Assembly (NCBI GenBank): GCA_963782495.1 | Contig: CAWAJU010000004.1 | Location: 186,001-250,000 of the forward strand | Reading direction: 5' to 3' | Source of the DNA: DASQBT01 sp963782495 | GTDB lineage: Bacteria > Pseudomonadota > Gammaproteobacteria > Burkholderiales > Thiobacillaceae | DNA: 64,000 nt | Shown: positions 33,991-43,405 of the stretch, in pieces | Layout of the letters: every line of letters begins with the position of its first letter | Position numbering within the stretch: the stretch's first letter is position 1 | Position numbers and translations under genes: made by a program | Notes under the pieces: generated by a model | What the model saw: the letters and a program-made list of their open reading frames with translations, nothing else | Databases searched by the model: none | Told to the model about the DNA's origin: nothing

Positions 33991-34551
33991 TCAGAACTCA
34001 TTGCGGATGCGGTTGTAGCCCTTGACCAGTTCGCGGTTGGCCTGAGCCACGCTTTCCGAGAATTCGGCCACGTCGGGCGTCACTCGCTCAATTCGCGCCA
34101 ACTCTTCGTTGGAATGAATGTTTGCGGTTGAAGGAATGTAGAAACCTGGCGGCACGTTGCAGCCTTCCACCACTGAATTGTGTCGGATGACCGAACCGTC
34201 ACCCACCTTGCAGTTGAAAAGTACGGAATTGAAACCCACGAACACAGCATCACCCACCTGGCATGGGCCGTGCACTATGGAACGGTGGGCAATCGAGGTG
34301 CCACGTCCTATCGTCACCCCGCCGCCCGCCTTGCAGTGAATCACCACGCCGTCCTGGATGTTGGAGTCGGCCCCGATGACGATGGGTTCCATGTCCCCCT
34401 CGTCGTTGACCTCGTCGGCGCGTATAACCGCATAGGGGCCGATAAAGACGTTTTCCTCGACAATGACCTTGCCACATAGAATTGCGGTGGGATCGACGAA
34501 AGAGGATTCGTGGATCACCGGCATATGCCCGGATGGGTTCTTTCGTATCAT
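33991..34551 (-). CDS. Gamma-carbonic-anhydrase-like hexapeptide protein
   Basis: A left-handed beta-helix protein of 186 residues with repeating hexapeptide turns (VIVEENVFIGPYAVI, VTIGRGTSIAHRSIV). Histidines at VIHCKAG and at HRSIVHG occupy the region of the zinc ligands of Cam/CamH gamma-carbonic anhydrases; the third ligand position is less clear. A C-terminal helix follows the helix core, as in trimeric family members. It may hydrate CO2, or be a related acyltransferase-fold protein without that activity. It lies on the same strand upstream of the Ehr operon. Confidence 0.78.
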   Translation of the reverse strand: MIRKNPSGHMPVIHESSFVDPTAILCGKVIVEENVFIGPYAVIRADEVNDEGDMEPIVIGADSNIQDGVVIHCKAGGGVTIGRGTSIAHRSIVHGPCQVGDAVFVGFNSVLFNCKVGDGSVIRHNSVVEGCNVPPGFYIPSTANIHSNEELARIERVTPDVAEFSESVAQANRELVKGYNRIRNEF

Positions 34552-34832
34552 GCACTACTCCAGAAAATTGAAGGGTCGTGCAGAATTATCCCGCACAGCC
34601 CCTGGTTTGTACGATTTCACTGGATGCGATTCCCTGACGTCATGACATCGTTTCCAGCAAGTCTGCGCCCGCTTGGCCAAGAACTGCGATAATTTAGCAT
34701 TTGCCTGAAAAGATTTGCTGGCAAGCCAGAAACTCAGCCAGTTGGCTCGGGAAACTAACATTTCGTTGGCGCACGGAAAAGGTCGTTCTCTGTGCAATTT
34801 CTTATTTGAACCTGTTTTGCTAGAGTACACCC

Positions 34833-35507
34833 ATGCATATTCTGGTCATCGAAGACAACCCTGACCTCTCGGCCAATGTTTGCGACTTTCTCGAGGCTAA
34901 GGGCCACAGCACGGACTCCGCCGGCGACGGCGTGACTGGCCTCCATCTGGCAGTCACCCGCTCTTACGACGCCATCGTACTCGATCTGGTCTTGCCTGGA
35001 CTTGACGGCTTAAGTCTGTGCCGCAAACTGCGCGAAGACGCAAAGTCCAACACCCCGGTCTTGATCTTGACCGCACGGGACGCGCTGGATGACCGGGTTG
35101 CGGGCCTCGAATACGGCGCCGACGACTATGTACTCAAACCGTTTGCCCTGCGCGAACTGGAGGCACGTCTGAAAGCCCTGACGCGCAGGGCCGCCGGAAT
35201 GATGTCCCAATCGCCCCTCAAGGTGGGGGACCTGGTTTTCGATCCCGGCCTGGTGCAAGCCAGCCGAGCAGGACAAGTGCTCGCGCTCTCCCCAATTCCT
35301 CTCAAAATTCTTGAGCAACTGATGCGCGCCTCGCCAAAGGTCGTGAAAAGGGAGGAACTCGAGCGGTTAATCTGGGGTGAAAACCCGCCTGATTCCGACG
35401 CACTGCGCGCGCATATGCACGTGCTACGGAACGCCCTTGATTTGCCCGGCAGCGCCCCCCTGTTACACACCCTGCGAGGCATTGGCTATCAGTTGCGCCC
35501 CGGTTGA
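34833..35507 (+). CDS. OmpR/QseB-family response regulator
   Basis: A 224-residue two-component regulator. The receiver domain has the acidic pair ED (residues 7-8), the phospho-acceptor aspartate in LDLVLPG, the threonine in LTARD and the lysine in VLKPF. The C-terminal winged helix contains RAHMHVLRNAL and the terminal LHTLRGIGYQL. It lies three bases before its kinase gene. The 280-base region upstream (34552-34832) has no gene and presumably holds its promoter. The signal and targets are unknown; the adjacent SulP gene is one candidate. Confidence 0.93.
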   Translation: MHILVIEDNPDLSANVCDFLEAKGHSTDSAGDGVTGLHLAVTRSYDAIVLDLVLPGLDGLSLCRKLREDAKSNTPVLILTARDALDDRVAGLEYGADDYVLKPFALRELEARLKALTRRAAGMMSQSPLKVGDLVFDPGLVQASRAGQVLALSPIPLKILEQLMRASPKVVKREELERLIWGENPPDSDALRAHMHVLRNALDLPGSAPLLHTLRGIGYQLRPG

Positions 35508-35510
35508 CTG

Positions 35511-36767
35511 GTGCGTTACAGCAAGAGCCTCAGATTCAGGGTCGCCGCTTCCTTTGCCATGATCGGGGGGCTGGCCAGCCTGGTCATCGCCGGAGGCCTC
35601 TACCTGGTGATGCGGGACGCGGGAATAGGCCTGATCGACGATACCCTCACGGCCGAAGTGCAGGATTATCTGGCACGCCGGGCACGCAATCCACATTCAG
35701 TGCCGCCGGCGACTGCCACCCTGTCCGGCTACGTTCGTCCCGCCGGCCCGGCCGAGGCCCCGCTGCCTGACGCCTTGACCCAGCTCAAACCGGGTCGCCA
35801 GGATCTGACCTTGTCCGGCGTCGCATACCGGGTAGATGTCAGCGACAGGAACGGCTTCCGCTATTACCTCCTCTACAACAAAATCCACTTCGATCAGCAG
35901 CAGGAACGACTTGCCTTCTATCTGCTGGCATTTGTCACCTTGATGATGACAATTGCTGGCGCAATGGCCTTGTGGATGGCTGACCGCGTCATCGCCCCGG
36001 TAAAGGAGCTAGCCCGGCGGGTGCGGCAATTGGACCCCAAGGTGCTCACGACCCATCTGGCAGATGATTTTCCCAGAGACGAAGTCGGTGAGCTTGCTCA
36101 GGCCTTCCATCAGACACTGTCCAGACTTGCCGCTTTCATTGACCGGGAAACGGCCTTTACGGCGGACATTTCCCATGAACTCCGTACACCCCTTGCCAGC
36201 ATTCAGGGCGCGTCCGAGGTGCTGCTGACTTCGGAAAATTTGTCCGGCGCCGAGCGCGAACGGCTGGAGCGCATCGAACGTTCGGCGGCCGACATGGCCG
36301 AGCTGTCCTCCGCACTTCTAACGATGGCGCGTGAAAAGGAGGAGGCTCGGCGCGAGCCGATTGATGTCTGCACACTGGTTACGGAAACCGTTGAAAAGTC
36401 CCGCCATCTGCTCAAAAACAAGACGGTAGAGGTGCATCTGGAGCTAGGCGAGCAGCCCCGCCTGGCAGTCAATCCCCAACTGTTTGCGAGCGTCGTCGGC
36501 AACTTGATACGCAACAGCTTCACTCACACCGAGCAGGGCGAAGTGCGACTTCAGCTCAATGCGCATCAGTTGATCATCGCCGACACCGGATTGGGGATTA
36601 CACACGACCAACTCCCCCGGGTATTCGTGCGCAATTACAAGGGAGATAGAAGCACCGGCGAGGGCATTGGCCTATCGCTTGTGAAGAAGATCTGCGAGCG
36701 CTATGGCTGGACCATAGAACTGAGCAGTGAACCCGGGAAAGGAACTCTTACCACATTAACTTTTTGA
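35511..36767 (+). CDS. Sensor histidine kinase
   Basis: A 418-residue membrane kinase starting at GTG three bases after the regulator stop. Two membrane helices (about residues 10-30 and 140-160) enclose a periplasmic domain of about 105 residues without recognisable ligand motifs. HAMP, H-box (ADISHELRTPLASI), N-box (VVGNLIRNSFTHT) and G-boxes (IADTGLGI; GEGIGLSLV) follow. It should phosphorylate the upstream OmpR-type regulator. Confidence 0.92.
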   Translation: MRYSKSLRFRVAASFAMIGGLASLVIAGGLYLVMRDAGIGLIDDTLTAEVQDYLARRARNPHSVPPATATLSGYVRPAGPAEAPLPDALTQLKPGRQDLTLSGVAYRVDVSDRNGFRYYLLYNKIHFDQQQERLAFYLLAFVTLMMTIAGAMALWMADRVIAPVKELARRVRQLDPKVLTTHLADDFPRDEVGELAQAFHQTLSRLAAFIDRETAFTADISHELRTPLASIQGASEVLLTSENLSGAERERLERIERSAADMAELSSALLTMAREKEEARREPIDVCTLVTETVEKSRHLLKNKTVEVHLELGEQPRLAVNPQLFASVVGNLIRNSFTHTEQGEVRLQLNAHQLIIADTGLGITHDQLPRVFVRNYKGDRSTGEGIGLSLVKKICERYGWTIELSSEPGKGTLTTLTF

Positions 36768-36877
36768 CGTACAGGAAATTAACATAAAACTAACCATAGC
36801 TTTACCCAATAATGATGTTTCTAGGGTTCTTTTATATAATTACCCCTATCTGACTCAGAAGTTCAATCGCAAACGTC

Positions 36878-38644
36878 ATGTCCGTATCTTCTACTGCCAC
36901 CCTCCCCTGGTGGCTCAAGCCATTTCTTCCCTTCTTGCTGTGGTTGCCGCTGGTCAACAAGTTAACCGTCCGTGCCGACCTGACTGCTGGCCTGACAGGT
37001 GCGCTGGTCGCGCTTCCCCAGGGCGTGGCGTTCGCCACCATTGCCGGTATGCCGCCGCAATATGGCCTATACGCGGGCATGATTCCGGCGGTGATTGCCG
37101 CCTTGTTCGGCTCCTCCTGGCATCTGGTTTCCGGCCCTACCACCGCCGCTTCCATCGTGCTGTTTTCCATCCTGAGTACGCACGCCGAACCTGGCACAAC
37201 TCAGTACGTAGCGCTTGCCCTGACGCTAACTTTCATGGTGGGTGTGATCCAGGCAATTATGGGCCTGGCGCGTCTCGGCACCCTGGTCAACTTCATCTCC
37301 CATTCCGTCGTTACCGGTTTCACTGCGGGCGCGGCCATCCTGATCGCCACAAACCAGCTCAAGCACTTCTTCGGCCTGCCCATTCCGCGCGGTTCCTCGT
37401 TTAGCACGGCATGGAGTTTTCTGTTCCAGCACTTCAGCGACATCAATTATGGCGTGCTAACGGTCAGCCTGGCGGCCCTCCTCCTAGGCATAACGGTCAA
37501 AAAGTGGCTGCCGAAAATTCCCTACATGATCGCGGCGATGGTGGGGGGCACGATGCTTGCGGTCTACCTGGACGCGCGCTACGGCATGAATCTGCCCGCT
37601 GTAGGCGCACTGCCTGCCAGCCTGCCGCCCCTGTCCGCTCCCGATCTGAGCTTGGAGAATATCCGTGCCCTATCTTCCGGGGTCGTTGCCATCACCTTAC
37701 TGGCCCTGACCGAAGCTGTCTCCATCGCCCGTGCCCTGGGATCCCGCTCCGGCCAGCATATTGACGGAAACCAGGAATTCATTGGCCAGGGACTATCCAA
37801 TTTGATCGGCTCGTTCTTTTCCGGCTACGTCGCCACCGGCTCGTTCAATCGTAGCGGCGTAAATTATGCCGCTGGCGCCAAGACGCCCATAGCGGCCATG
37901 CTTGCCGGTGTATTTCTACTGTTTCTGGTGTTGTTCGTTGCGCCCTTGGCCAAGTACCTGCCCAATGCAGCCATGGCCGGAATCCTGTTCCTGGTCGCCT
38001 GGGGCTTGATCGATTTCGAGGAAATCATTCACGTCATCAAGACCAATCGCCAGGAAACCGCCATTCTGGTGGCCACGTTCATGTCGACCCTGTTCCTCAC
38101 CCTGGAGGAAGCCATCATCATCGGCGTGCTGATGTCGCTCGCCCTTTACTTGGCGCGGACCTCAAAACCCCAGGTCAGGCTGCGTGCGCCCGACCCCAAT
38201 AGCGCCAGGCGCAAGTTCACCGACGCCGATGCGGTGCCGCAGTGTCCGCAATTACGCTTCGTGCGCATCGACGGCTCGCTGTTCTTTGGCGCGACTTCCC
38301 ACGTGCGCGAGAGACTGGCCGAACAGGATGCCCAACATCCAGGACAGCGGCACGTGGCAGTCATTGCCCACGGCATGAATTTCATTGATCTGGCCGGTTC
38401 GGCTTACCTCGCGGAGGAAGCCGAACGGCGCCGCCAAGCCGGTGGAGGTCTCTATCTGATTCGGGTCAAGGATACAGTCATGGAACAACTGGCTGAGAGT
38501 GGCGCCTTGAAGGACATAGGCGGGAGCAATCTGTTTGATTCGAAGACTGAAGCCATCCGGACGATCTTTCCTCATCTCGATCGCACCCTCTGCGGATCCT
38601 GCACCAGACGAATCTTCACCGAATGTCGCGCAATGACGTCTTGA
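36878..38644 (+). CDS. SulP (SLC26) family anion transporter with STAS domain
   Basis: A 588-residue transporter. The first helices contain the family signature (ALVALPQGVAFATIAGMPPQYGLYAG), about twelve helices follow, and the C-terminal STAS domain (about residues 450-560) includes VIAHGMNFIDLAGSAYL. The extreme C-terminus has a cysteine cluster (LCGSCTRRIFTEC) that could bind a metal. SulP proteins move sulfate, bicarbonate or other anions; the substrate cannot be read here. A TATAAT at 36835-36840 lies upstream, with a weak -35. The proximity of a gamma-carbonic-anhydrase gene makes bicarbonate a possibility. Confidence 0.9.
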   Translation: MSVSSTATLPWWLKPFLPFLLWLPLVNKLTVRADLTAGLTGALVALPQGVAFATIAGMPPQYGLYAGMIPAVIAALFGSSWHLVSGPTTAASIVLFSILSTHAEPGTTQYVALALTLTFMVGVIQAIMGLARLGTLVNFISHSVVTGFTAGAAILIATNQLKHFFGLPIPRGSSFSTAWSFLFQHFSDINYGVLTVSLAALLLGITVKKWLPKIPYMIAAMVGGTMLAVYLDARYGMNLPAVGALPASLPPLSAPDLSLENIRALSSGVVAITLLALTEAVSIARALGSRSGQHIDGNQEFIGQGLSNLIGSFFSGYVATGSFNRSGVNYAAGAKTPIAAMLAGVFLLFLVLFVAPLAKYLPNAAMAGILFLVAWGLIDFEEIIHVIKTNRQETAILVATFMSTLFLTLEEAIIIGVLMSLALYLARTSKPQVRLRAPDPNSARRKFTDADAVPQCPQLRFVRIDGSLFFGATSHVRERLAEQDAQHPGQRHVAVIAHGMNFIDLAGSAYLAEEAERRRQAGGGLYLIRVKDTVMEQLAESGALKDIGGSNLFDSKTEAIRTIFPHLDRTLCGSCTRRIFTECRAMTS

Positions 38645-38737
38645 GGCGGGTCATTGAGCTGGCCGGTTCCGGTAACGGGTTTTCGATAACTCCTGGCTGC
38701 AGCTGCGGCACTTGTTCTGCCTGCCTGACGTTTTCGG

Positions 38738-39514
38738 TTACGAGATTCTATCCTGCTTGAGAAATAGTGCTCTGAAATTCCGGCTCGTGACCTCCCCCAC
38801 TTCCTCCACCGAGATTTCCTTAAGGCGCGCGATTTCTTCGGCTACGTGTTTCACGAATCCGGGCTCATTGGTTTTTCCGCGGTAGGGCATAGGTGCCAGG
38901 TAGGGAGAGTCGGTTTCGATCAGCATGCGCTCAAGTGGCACGGCCTTCGCCACTTCCTTGAGCTCTTTGGCGTTCTTGAAGGTGACGATGCCGGAAAAGG
39001 AAATATAGAAGCCCAGATCCATCGCGGCCTTTGCGACCGCCATGGTTTCGGTGAAACAGTGCATGACACCACCCGCCTCGCCCGCCTCTTCCTCGCGCAT
39101 GATGGCAAGCGTATCTTCGGACGCCGCGCGGGTGTGAACGATGAGGGGCTTGCCAGTCGTGCGTGCAGCACGGATGTGCACGCGGAAGCGGTCTTTCTGC
39201 CAAGCCAGCGGGCCCGGAGTGCGGAAGTAATCCATGCCGGTTTCACCGATGGCAACCACTTTGGGGTCTGCCGCCAGCCGCGCCAAGTCATCAACAGTAG
39301 GCTCGGCGCAGTCGGCGTGATCCGGATGCACACCGACCGAGGCATAGAGGTTGTCGCGGCTCCATGCTATGGCCAGGACCTGGGGAAAGCTTTCCAGATC
39401 GACACTGATGCATAGCGCGTGACTGACCTGATTATCCTGCATGCGCTGATAGATATCCGGCAGCCGATCGGCGAAATCTGGGAAGTTCAGGTGGCAGTGG
39501 GAATCAACGAACAT
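38738..39514 (-). CDS. tatD: TatD family metal-dependent DNase
   Basis: TIM-barrel metallohydrolase of 258 residues. Motifs: FVDSHCHLNF at the N-terminus, GETGMDYF, LIVHTRAA, VMHCFTE and ETDSPYLAP, which give the two-metal site. Family members are 3'-5' DNases or aminoacyl-tRNA proofreading-type hydrolases. ATG 39514 begins directly with the first motif. It is downstream of a strong terminator, so it is probably transcribed separately from the pilZ-holB block. It converges with the SulP gene. Confidence 0.92.
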   Translation of the reverse strand: MFVDSHCHLNFPDFADRLPDIYQRMQDNQVSHALCISVDLESFPQVLAIAWSRDNLYASVGVHPDHADCAEPTVDDLARLAADPKVVAIGETGMDYFRTPGPLAWQKDRFRVHIRAARTTGKPLIVHTRAASEDTLAIMREEEAGEAGGVMHCFTETMAVAKAAMDLGFYISFSGIVTFKNAKELKEVAKAVPLERMLIETDSPYLAPMPYRGKTNEPGFVKHVAEEIARLKEISVEEVGEVTSRNFRALFLKQDRIS

Positions 39515-39571
39515 ATCACGCAAATGTCGGGGATCAGGTGGTCAGGAAGCCAGGAGCGAATCCTGGCCGAC

Positions 39572-39594
39572 AAAAAAGCCGTGACTTGCACGGC
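39572..39594 (-). terminator. Rho-independent terminator after the pabB-pilZ block
   Basis: On the minus strand GCCGTG-CAAGT-CACGGC forms a perfect six-pair stem with a five-base loop, followed directly by six T residues. It is 27 bases past the pilZ stop and before tatD. Confidence 0.85.
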
Positions 39595-39620
39595 CTCTAG
39601 AATAGCAAATTGTTTCGGGA

Positions 39621-39995
39621 CTACATGGTGTGGGTGGAGCGCGTGCTTTTCAGGTTGCCGCCCAGCAGGCCCTCGATCTTGTTACGCGCCTGCTTGCCGC
39701 TTTCGTTGGCCAGAAACTGGACACCGACACCTTGCGCCCGGGCGGCTTGCGCACCGGTGGGCGTGATCCACACCACCTTGCCCGACACCGGGTGCTTGGT
39801 CGGGTCATCCATGAGGGTCAGCAGCATGAAGACTTCTTCCCCAATCTTGTAGGCCTTGTTGGTGGGAATAAACAGTCCGCCTCCCTTGATGAAAGGCATG
39901 TAGGCCGCGTACAGGGCAGATTTTTCCCGGATGGAAAGGGACAACACGCCCGGTCGGGCAGCCAGAGGTTGCTCCAAAGTTGTGTCATTGCTCAT
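39621..39995 (-). CDS. PilZ domain protein
   Basis: A 124-residue single-domain PilZ protein, related to PilZ of type IV pilus assembly. Features are LSIREKSALYAAYMPFIKGGGLFIPT, the GEEVFMLL strand and SGKVVWITP. The RxxxR motif for cyclic-di-GMP binding is not evident at the N-terminus, as in Pseudomonas PilZ itself, which does not bind the nucleotide. It overlaps holB by four bases, the usual order holB-pilZ-tatD. Confidence 0.9.
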   Translation of the reverse strand: MSNDTTLEQPLAARPGVLSLSIREKSALYAAYMPFIKGGGLFIPTNKAYKIGEEVFMLLTLMDDPTKHPVSGKVVWITPTGAQAARAQGVGVQFLANESGKQARNKIEGLLGGNLKSTRSTHTM

Positions 39996-40990
39996 GCATT
40001 GCCCTTGTTCTCAAATAACCCTCGGTAATCCAGCAGCCAGGACTCAATTTGCAGCGGTCGGTTCAAAGGATGCTCTACCCACCGACCATCTTCTGCATGA
40101 TTGCGATTCAAATTTAGCAGACTCCGCAAATCAGCTGTGGCACCCAGCTTGGCCAGTTGCTTGCCGTAATCCGGGTTGAAGCGGGCAGGTGCATTGAGCG
40201 CGCTTGCCAACAGGTCGGCCAGCCATTTGTAGGACAGACCATACCACAATGCAGACCGAATGCGCCCCCAGCTTTCCCCTGCAATCGTGACATCGAGACT
40301 CTGCGGGGCCGCCAGGGCGTCCAAGATCTGCCTGCGCTGCTCCCAACTTTCCTCGTCCTGCCAAGCCAAGGCTGCCAACGGCGAGCCGCCGGCAAGCGCG
40401 AGCCTGACTTCAGCCAGCTCCACACCTTGAGCCTTCAGCCAGCCCGTGGCCAAGCTCGGGTCAGGCAGGCCGATATCCTGGCGGTGGCAGCGGCTGCGCA
40501 AGGTCGGCAGAAGACGCCTTATCTGGTGACTAACCAGAATGAATACTGTATTTAACGGCGGCTCCTCCAGCACCTTTAGCAATGCGTTGGATGCCGCCCG
40601 ATTGAGCGCGTCAGCCGGCTCGATCAAGGCAATCCGCCGTCCTCCACGAAATGAACTCAGTTGTGCGAATTGCGTGGCTTGGCGGGCTTGATCCACGGTT
40701 ATTTCGGCGGCCAAACGCATTTCCCCGTCCTTGCCGTCCTTCTCCTCAAAACTCAGGTGCAGCCAGTCCGGATGCGTCCCGGCATCAAACCAGTGGCAGG
40801 CCTCGCACCTGTCACAGGCATCGCCCGCCACGGTCGGCATCTCGCACAGCAGCGCCTTGCCCCAAACTTCGGCGAGCGCCAGCTTGCCCACGCCCCTGGG
40901 GCCTGTGAGCAGCACGGTGTGTGGCAAGTGGCTGCGCAGGCTGAACAGGCGCTCGCGATCCGCTTCCTGCCAGGGATAGACCGCCGCCAC
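39992..40990 (-). CDS. holB: DNA polymerase III delta' subunit
   Basis: Clamp-loader subunit of 332 residues with an AAA+ fold. The degenerate Walker A GPRGVGKLALA lacks the final Thr/Ser, as usual for delta'. A zinc module CDRCEACHWF and the SNALLKVLEEPP segment are present. It starts at GTG overlapping the tmk stop by one base. Confidence 0.92.
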   Translation of the reverse strand: MAAVYPWQEADRERLFSLRSHLPHTVLLTGPRGVGKLALAEVWGKALLCEMPTVAGDACDRCEACHWFDAGTHPDWLHLSFEEKDGKDGEMRLAAEITVDQARQATQFAQLSSFRGGRRIALIEPADALNRAASNALLKVLEEPPLNTVFILVSHQIRRLLPTLRSRCHRQDIGLPDPSLATGWLKAQGVELAEVRLALAGGSPLAALAWQDEESWEQRRQILDALAAPQSLDVTIAGESWGRIRSALWYGLSYKWLADLLASALNAPARFNPDYGKQLAKLGATADLRSLLNLNRNHAEDGRWVEHPLNRPLQIESWLLDYRGLFENKGNA

Positions 40991-41598
40991 TACAGCGCCT
41001 TCAACAGGGCTGTCAGATCCCGCCGAATCGCAGCGATGGCGCGGTCTGCGTTGACTACCTTGATGCGCTCCGGCTCCTGGCGGGCGCGGACGAGATAGGC
41101 ATTCCGCACCCGTTGGAAGAAATCACGTGCTTCGTCTTCGAAGCGATCCGCCTCCCGGGCCTGGCCGCGGCGCAACGCGGCAACTTCGGGCGGGACATCG
41201 AAAACCAGGGTCAGGTCGGGTTTGAAACCCTGCAGAACCCAGTCATCCAATTGCTTCAGGCGCTGTTCCGCGATTCCCCTGCCGCCGCACTGGTAGGCAT
41301 AGCTCGCATCGGTGAATCGGTCCGAGATCACCCAATCCCCGCGTGCCAGCGCCGGAATTATGACCTGGGCAACATGCTCCTTGCGCGCCGCAAACATCAG
41401 CAGAGCCTCGGTATCCGGATGCATAGCGCCCCGATGCAAGAGCAATTCCCGCAGTCGCTCGCCCAACTCGGTGCCGCCCGGTTCACGCGTCAGCACAACT
41501 TGTTTGCCCCGATTGCGCAGTAATTCGGCGACAAACTCCAGGTGGGTGCTCTTCCCTGCCCCATCCACGCCTTCCAGCGAAATGAATTTGGCTTCCAT
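40990..41598 (-). CDS. tmk: Thymidylate kinase
   Basis: dTMP kinase of 202 residues, making dTDP for DNA synthesis. The P-loop GVDGAGKSTH, the DR motif with TREPGGTELGE and the DRFTDASYAYQ substrate segment are clear. The lid arginine segment RRGQAREADRFE matches the E. coli-type enzyme. It lies between mltG and holB. Confidence 0.95.
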   Translation of the reverse strand: MEAKFISLEGVDGAGKSTHLEFVAELLRNRGKQVVLTREPGGTELGERLRELLLHRGAMHPDTEALLMFAARKEHVAQVIIPALARGDWVISDRFTDASYAYQCGGRGIAEQRLKQLDDWVLQGFKPDLTLVFDVPPEVAALRRGQAREADRFEDEARDFFQRVRNAYLVRARQEPERIKVVNADRAIAAIRRDLTALLKAL

Positions 41599-41608
41599 AG
41601 GGGCAAGA

Positions 41609-42595
41609 TTATCGCTGATATCGATTCACGGCCTGATTGTGCTGGGCCAGATTATCCGAAAAGGCGTGGGCGCCGTTGCCCTTGGCGACAAAATAAAGCG
41701 CCTTGGACTGCGCGGGATTCAGAGCCGCCAAAATCGAGGCTTCGCCGGGCATGGAGATCGGAGTCGGCGGCAGGCCCTTGCGAGTGTAGGTGTTGTAGGC
41801 CGTGTCGTGCTCCAGATCCAGTTTGCGCAGGTTGCCGTCGAAGCGTTCCCCCAGACCATAGATGACGGTGGGATCGGTTTGCAGACGCATGCCCAGTTTC
41901 AGTCGATTCAGGAACACCGCGGCAATCAGCGGGCGTTCCTCGGGCAAACCGGTTTCCTTCTCGATGATGGACGCCATGATTAACGCCTCATATGGGGTCT
42001 CATAAGGGAGTCCCGTTGCGCGTGTCTCCCAAGCCTTGCGCAGTCTGTCCTGCGCAACACGGTAGGCACGCCGCAGAATATCGAGCTCGGATGAGCCGGG
42101 ACTGAAGAAATAGGTGTCAGGAAAGAACAGGCCTTCCAGACTTGATTGCGGGGCGCCGATGGCGGCCAGCAGCTCCGCATCGCTCATGGCCTGGGTGTCA
42201 TGGCGCAGGTCGGGGGAATTTTGCAGGGCGCCTCGCACTTCGCGGAGATTCCACCCTTCTATGAAGCGGATCGCCGCCTGGGTAACCTCACCCCGTTCCA
42301 TTTTGCGGTAAAGTTCCGCGGCTGTGATCGGGACATCCAGGGTATATACGCCTGCCTGAATGGTGGCGGACTTGCCCATGATGCGGCCCAGGATTCGGAA
42401 CGCCAGCGGATGATCAACAATGCCGATCTTGGCCAACTGGGCCGCGAGACCCTTGAGGCTGGTACCGGGCGTGATGCTGAATTGCAGGGGCAGTTGGGCG
42501 AGCGGCAGAGGCTGGGTTGCATACCAGGCCAGCCAGCCGAGACCTCCGGAAAGTGCCAGCATGCATGCCAGGAAGAACTTCTTAATCGCCTTCAT
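41609..42595 (-). CDS. mltG: Endolytic murein transglycosylase MltG
   Basis: A 328-residue membrane-anchored lytic transglycosylase thought to end nascent peptidoglycan strands. One N-terminal helix is followed by a LysM-like region and the YceG domain. The catalytic glutamate lies in ASIIEKETGLPEERP, and the later LQTDPTVIYG and PTPISMPG segments are conserved. ATG 42595 overlaps the pabC 3' end by 14 bases. The pabC-mltG-tmk-holB order is widely conserved. Confidence 0.93.
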   Translation of the reverse strand: MKAIKKFFLACMLALSGGLGWLAWYATQPLPLAQLPLQFSITPGTSLKGLAAQLAKIGIVDHPLAFRILGRIMGKSATIQAGVYTLDVPITAAELYRKMERGEVTQAAIRFIEGWNLREVRGALQNSPDLRHDTQAMSDAELLAAIGAPQSSLEGLFFPDTYFFSPGSSELDILRRAYRVAQDRLRKAWETRATGLPYETPYEALIMASIIEKETGLPEERPLIAAVFLNRLKLGMRLQTDPTVIYGLGERFDGNLRKLDLEHDTAYNTYTRKGLPPTPISMPGEASILAALNPAQSKALYFVAKGNGAHAFSDNLAQHNQAVNRYQR

Positions 42596-43388
42596 CAAGC
42601 CAGACCCGCATTTTATCCACCCAGCCTGCTCGACCGCAGGCAGTTTCCTCTATCATCCTGATTCGCCACACCCCGATCAGGCTATTACACAGACCCAGTT
42701 CGTCCGCTTTATACACATCCTGCGGCCGCATCTGGCTGACCCGAACCGTCATGCCATGTTGTTGCGCCGCCCGCGTGAGCCGCTGAAGACAGACCCCGGC
42801 GACACCGCAAAGGCTCAGATCCGGGGTAAACAAAGTCCTGCCTCGAACAGCAAAAATGTTGCTCATGATCCCGCCGATCACCCAGCCGGCTTCGTCCAGC
42901 AGCAGGCCTTCAGCGATGTCCGGATCCTCCCATTCGCCGCGCGCCATCACATTTTCCAGTCGATTGAGATGTTTGATGCCCGCCAGCCTGGGCTGATGGC
43001 CCAGTTTAATCGAACACCAGCGCACCTTTATCCCTTCAGTCAAATGGCTGGCAGGGTACTCGGGCAGCGGTGAGCCTTGGACGACACGGGTCGGCGTGTC
43101 TGCGCTTGAGGGCGCATAGCCGCGCCGGCCCGTCCCGCGGGTCAGAATAAGCTTGACGACGCCATCGCAATCCTGCGCAACCTGCATGCACTCCGCAAGC
43201 AACAGGTCTTGCTCAGGGCAAGACAGGCCCAGCGCCTTTGCATCGACCGAGAGTTTGTCGTAGTGATCAGGCCACCAGATTATCCGTTGCCCTTCAGACC
43301 GCATGGTGCGGAACACGCCATCGCCATATTGCAAGCCGCGGTCGCTAACCAGGATCTGGTCCCGTGATTTTCCGTTTACAAGTATCAC
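42582..43388 (-). CDS. pabC: Aminodeoxychorismate lyase
   Basis: PLP-dependent fold-IV enzyme of 268 residues that converts 4-amino-4-deoxychorismate to p-aminobenzoate for folate. GDGVFRTMR at the N-terminus, the PLP lysine in GIKHLNRLENV and the LLLDEAGWVIGGIMSNIF segment are typical. It starts at GTG, in an unusually AT-rich leader after pabB, with no clear Shine-Dalgarno. Confidence 0.92.
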   Translation of the reverse strand: MILVNGKSRDQILVSDRGLQYGDGVFRTMRSEGQRIIWWPDHYDKLSVDAKALGLSCPEQDLLLAECMQVAQDCDGVVKLILTRGTGRRGYAPSSADTPTRVVQGSPLPEYPASHLTEGIKVRWCSIKLGHQPRLAGIKHLNRLENVMARGEWEDPDIAEGLLLDEAGWVIGGIMSNIFAVRGRTLFTPDLSLCGVAGVCLQRLTRAAQQHGMTVRVSQMRPQDVYKADELGLCNSLIGVWRIRMIEETACGRAGWVDKMRVWLDEGD

Positions 43389-43405
43389 ATTATCAATATG
43401 TTATG

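Noticed and set aside
33712..34131. A 139-residue plus-strand protein overlapping the gamma-CA gene
   Set aside because: Only its middle third resembles a known domain (Fis-type HTH); the rest is antisense to the CA-like gene or has no likeness, so it is described as a remnant.
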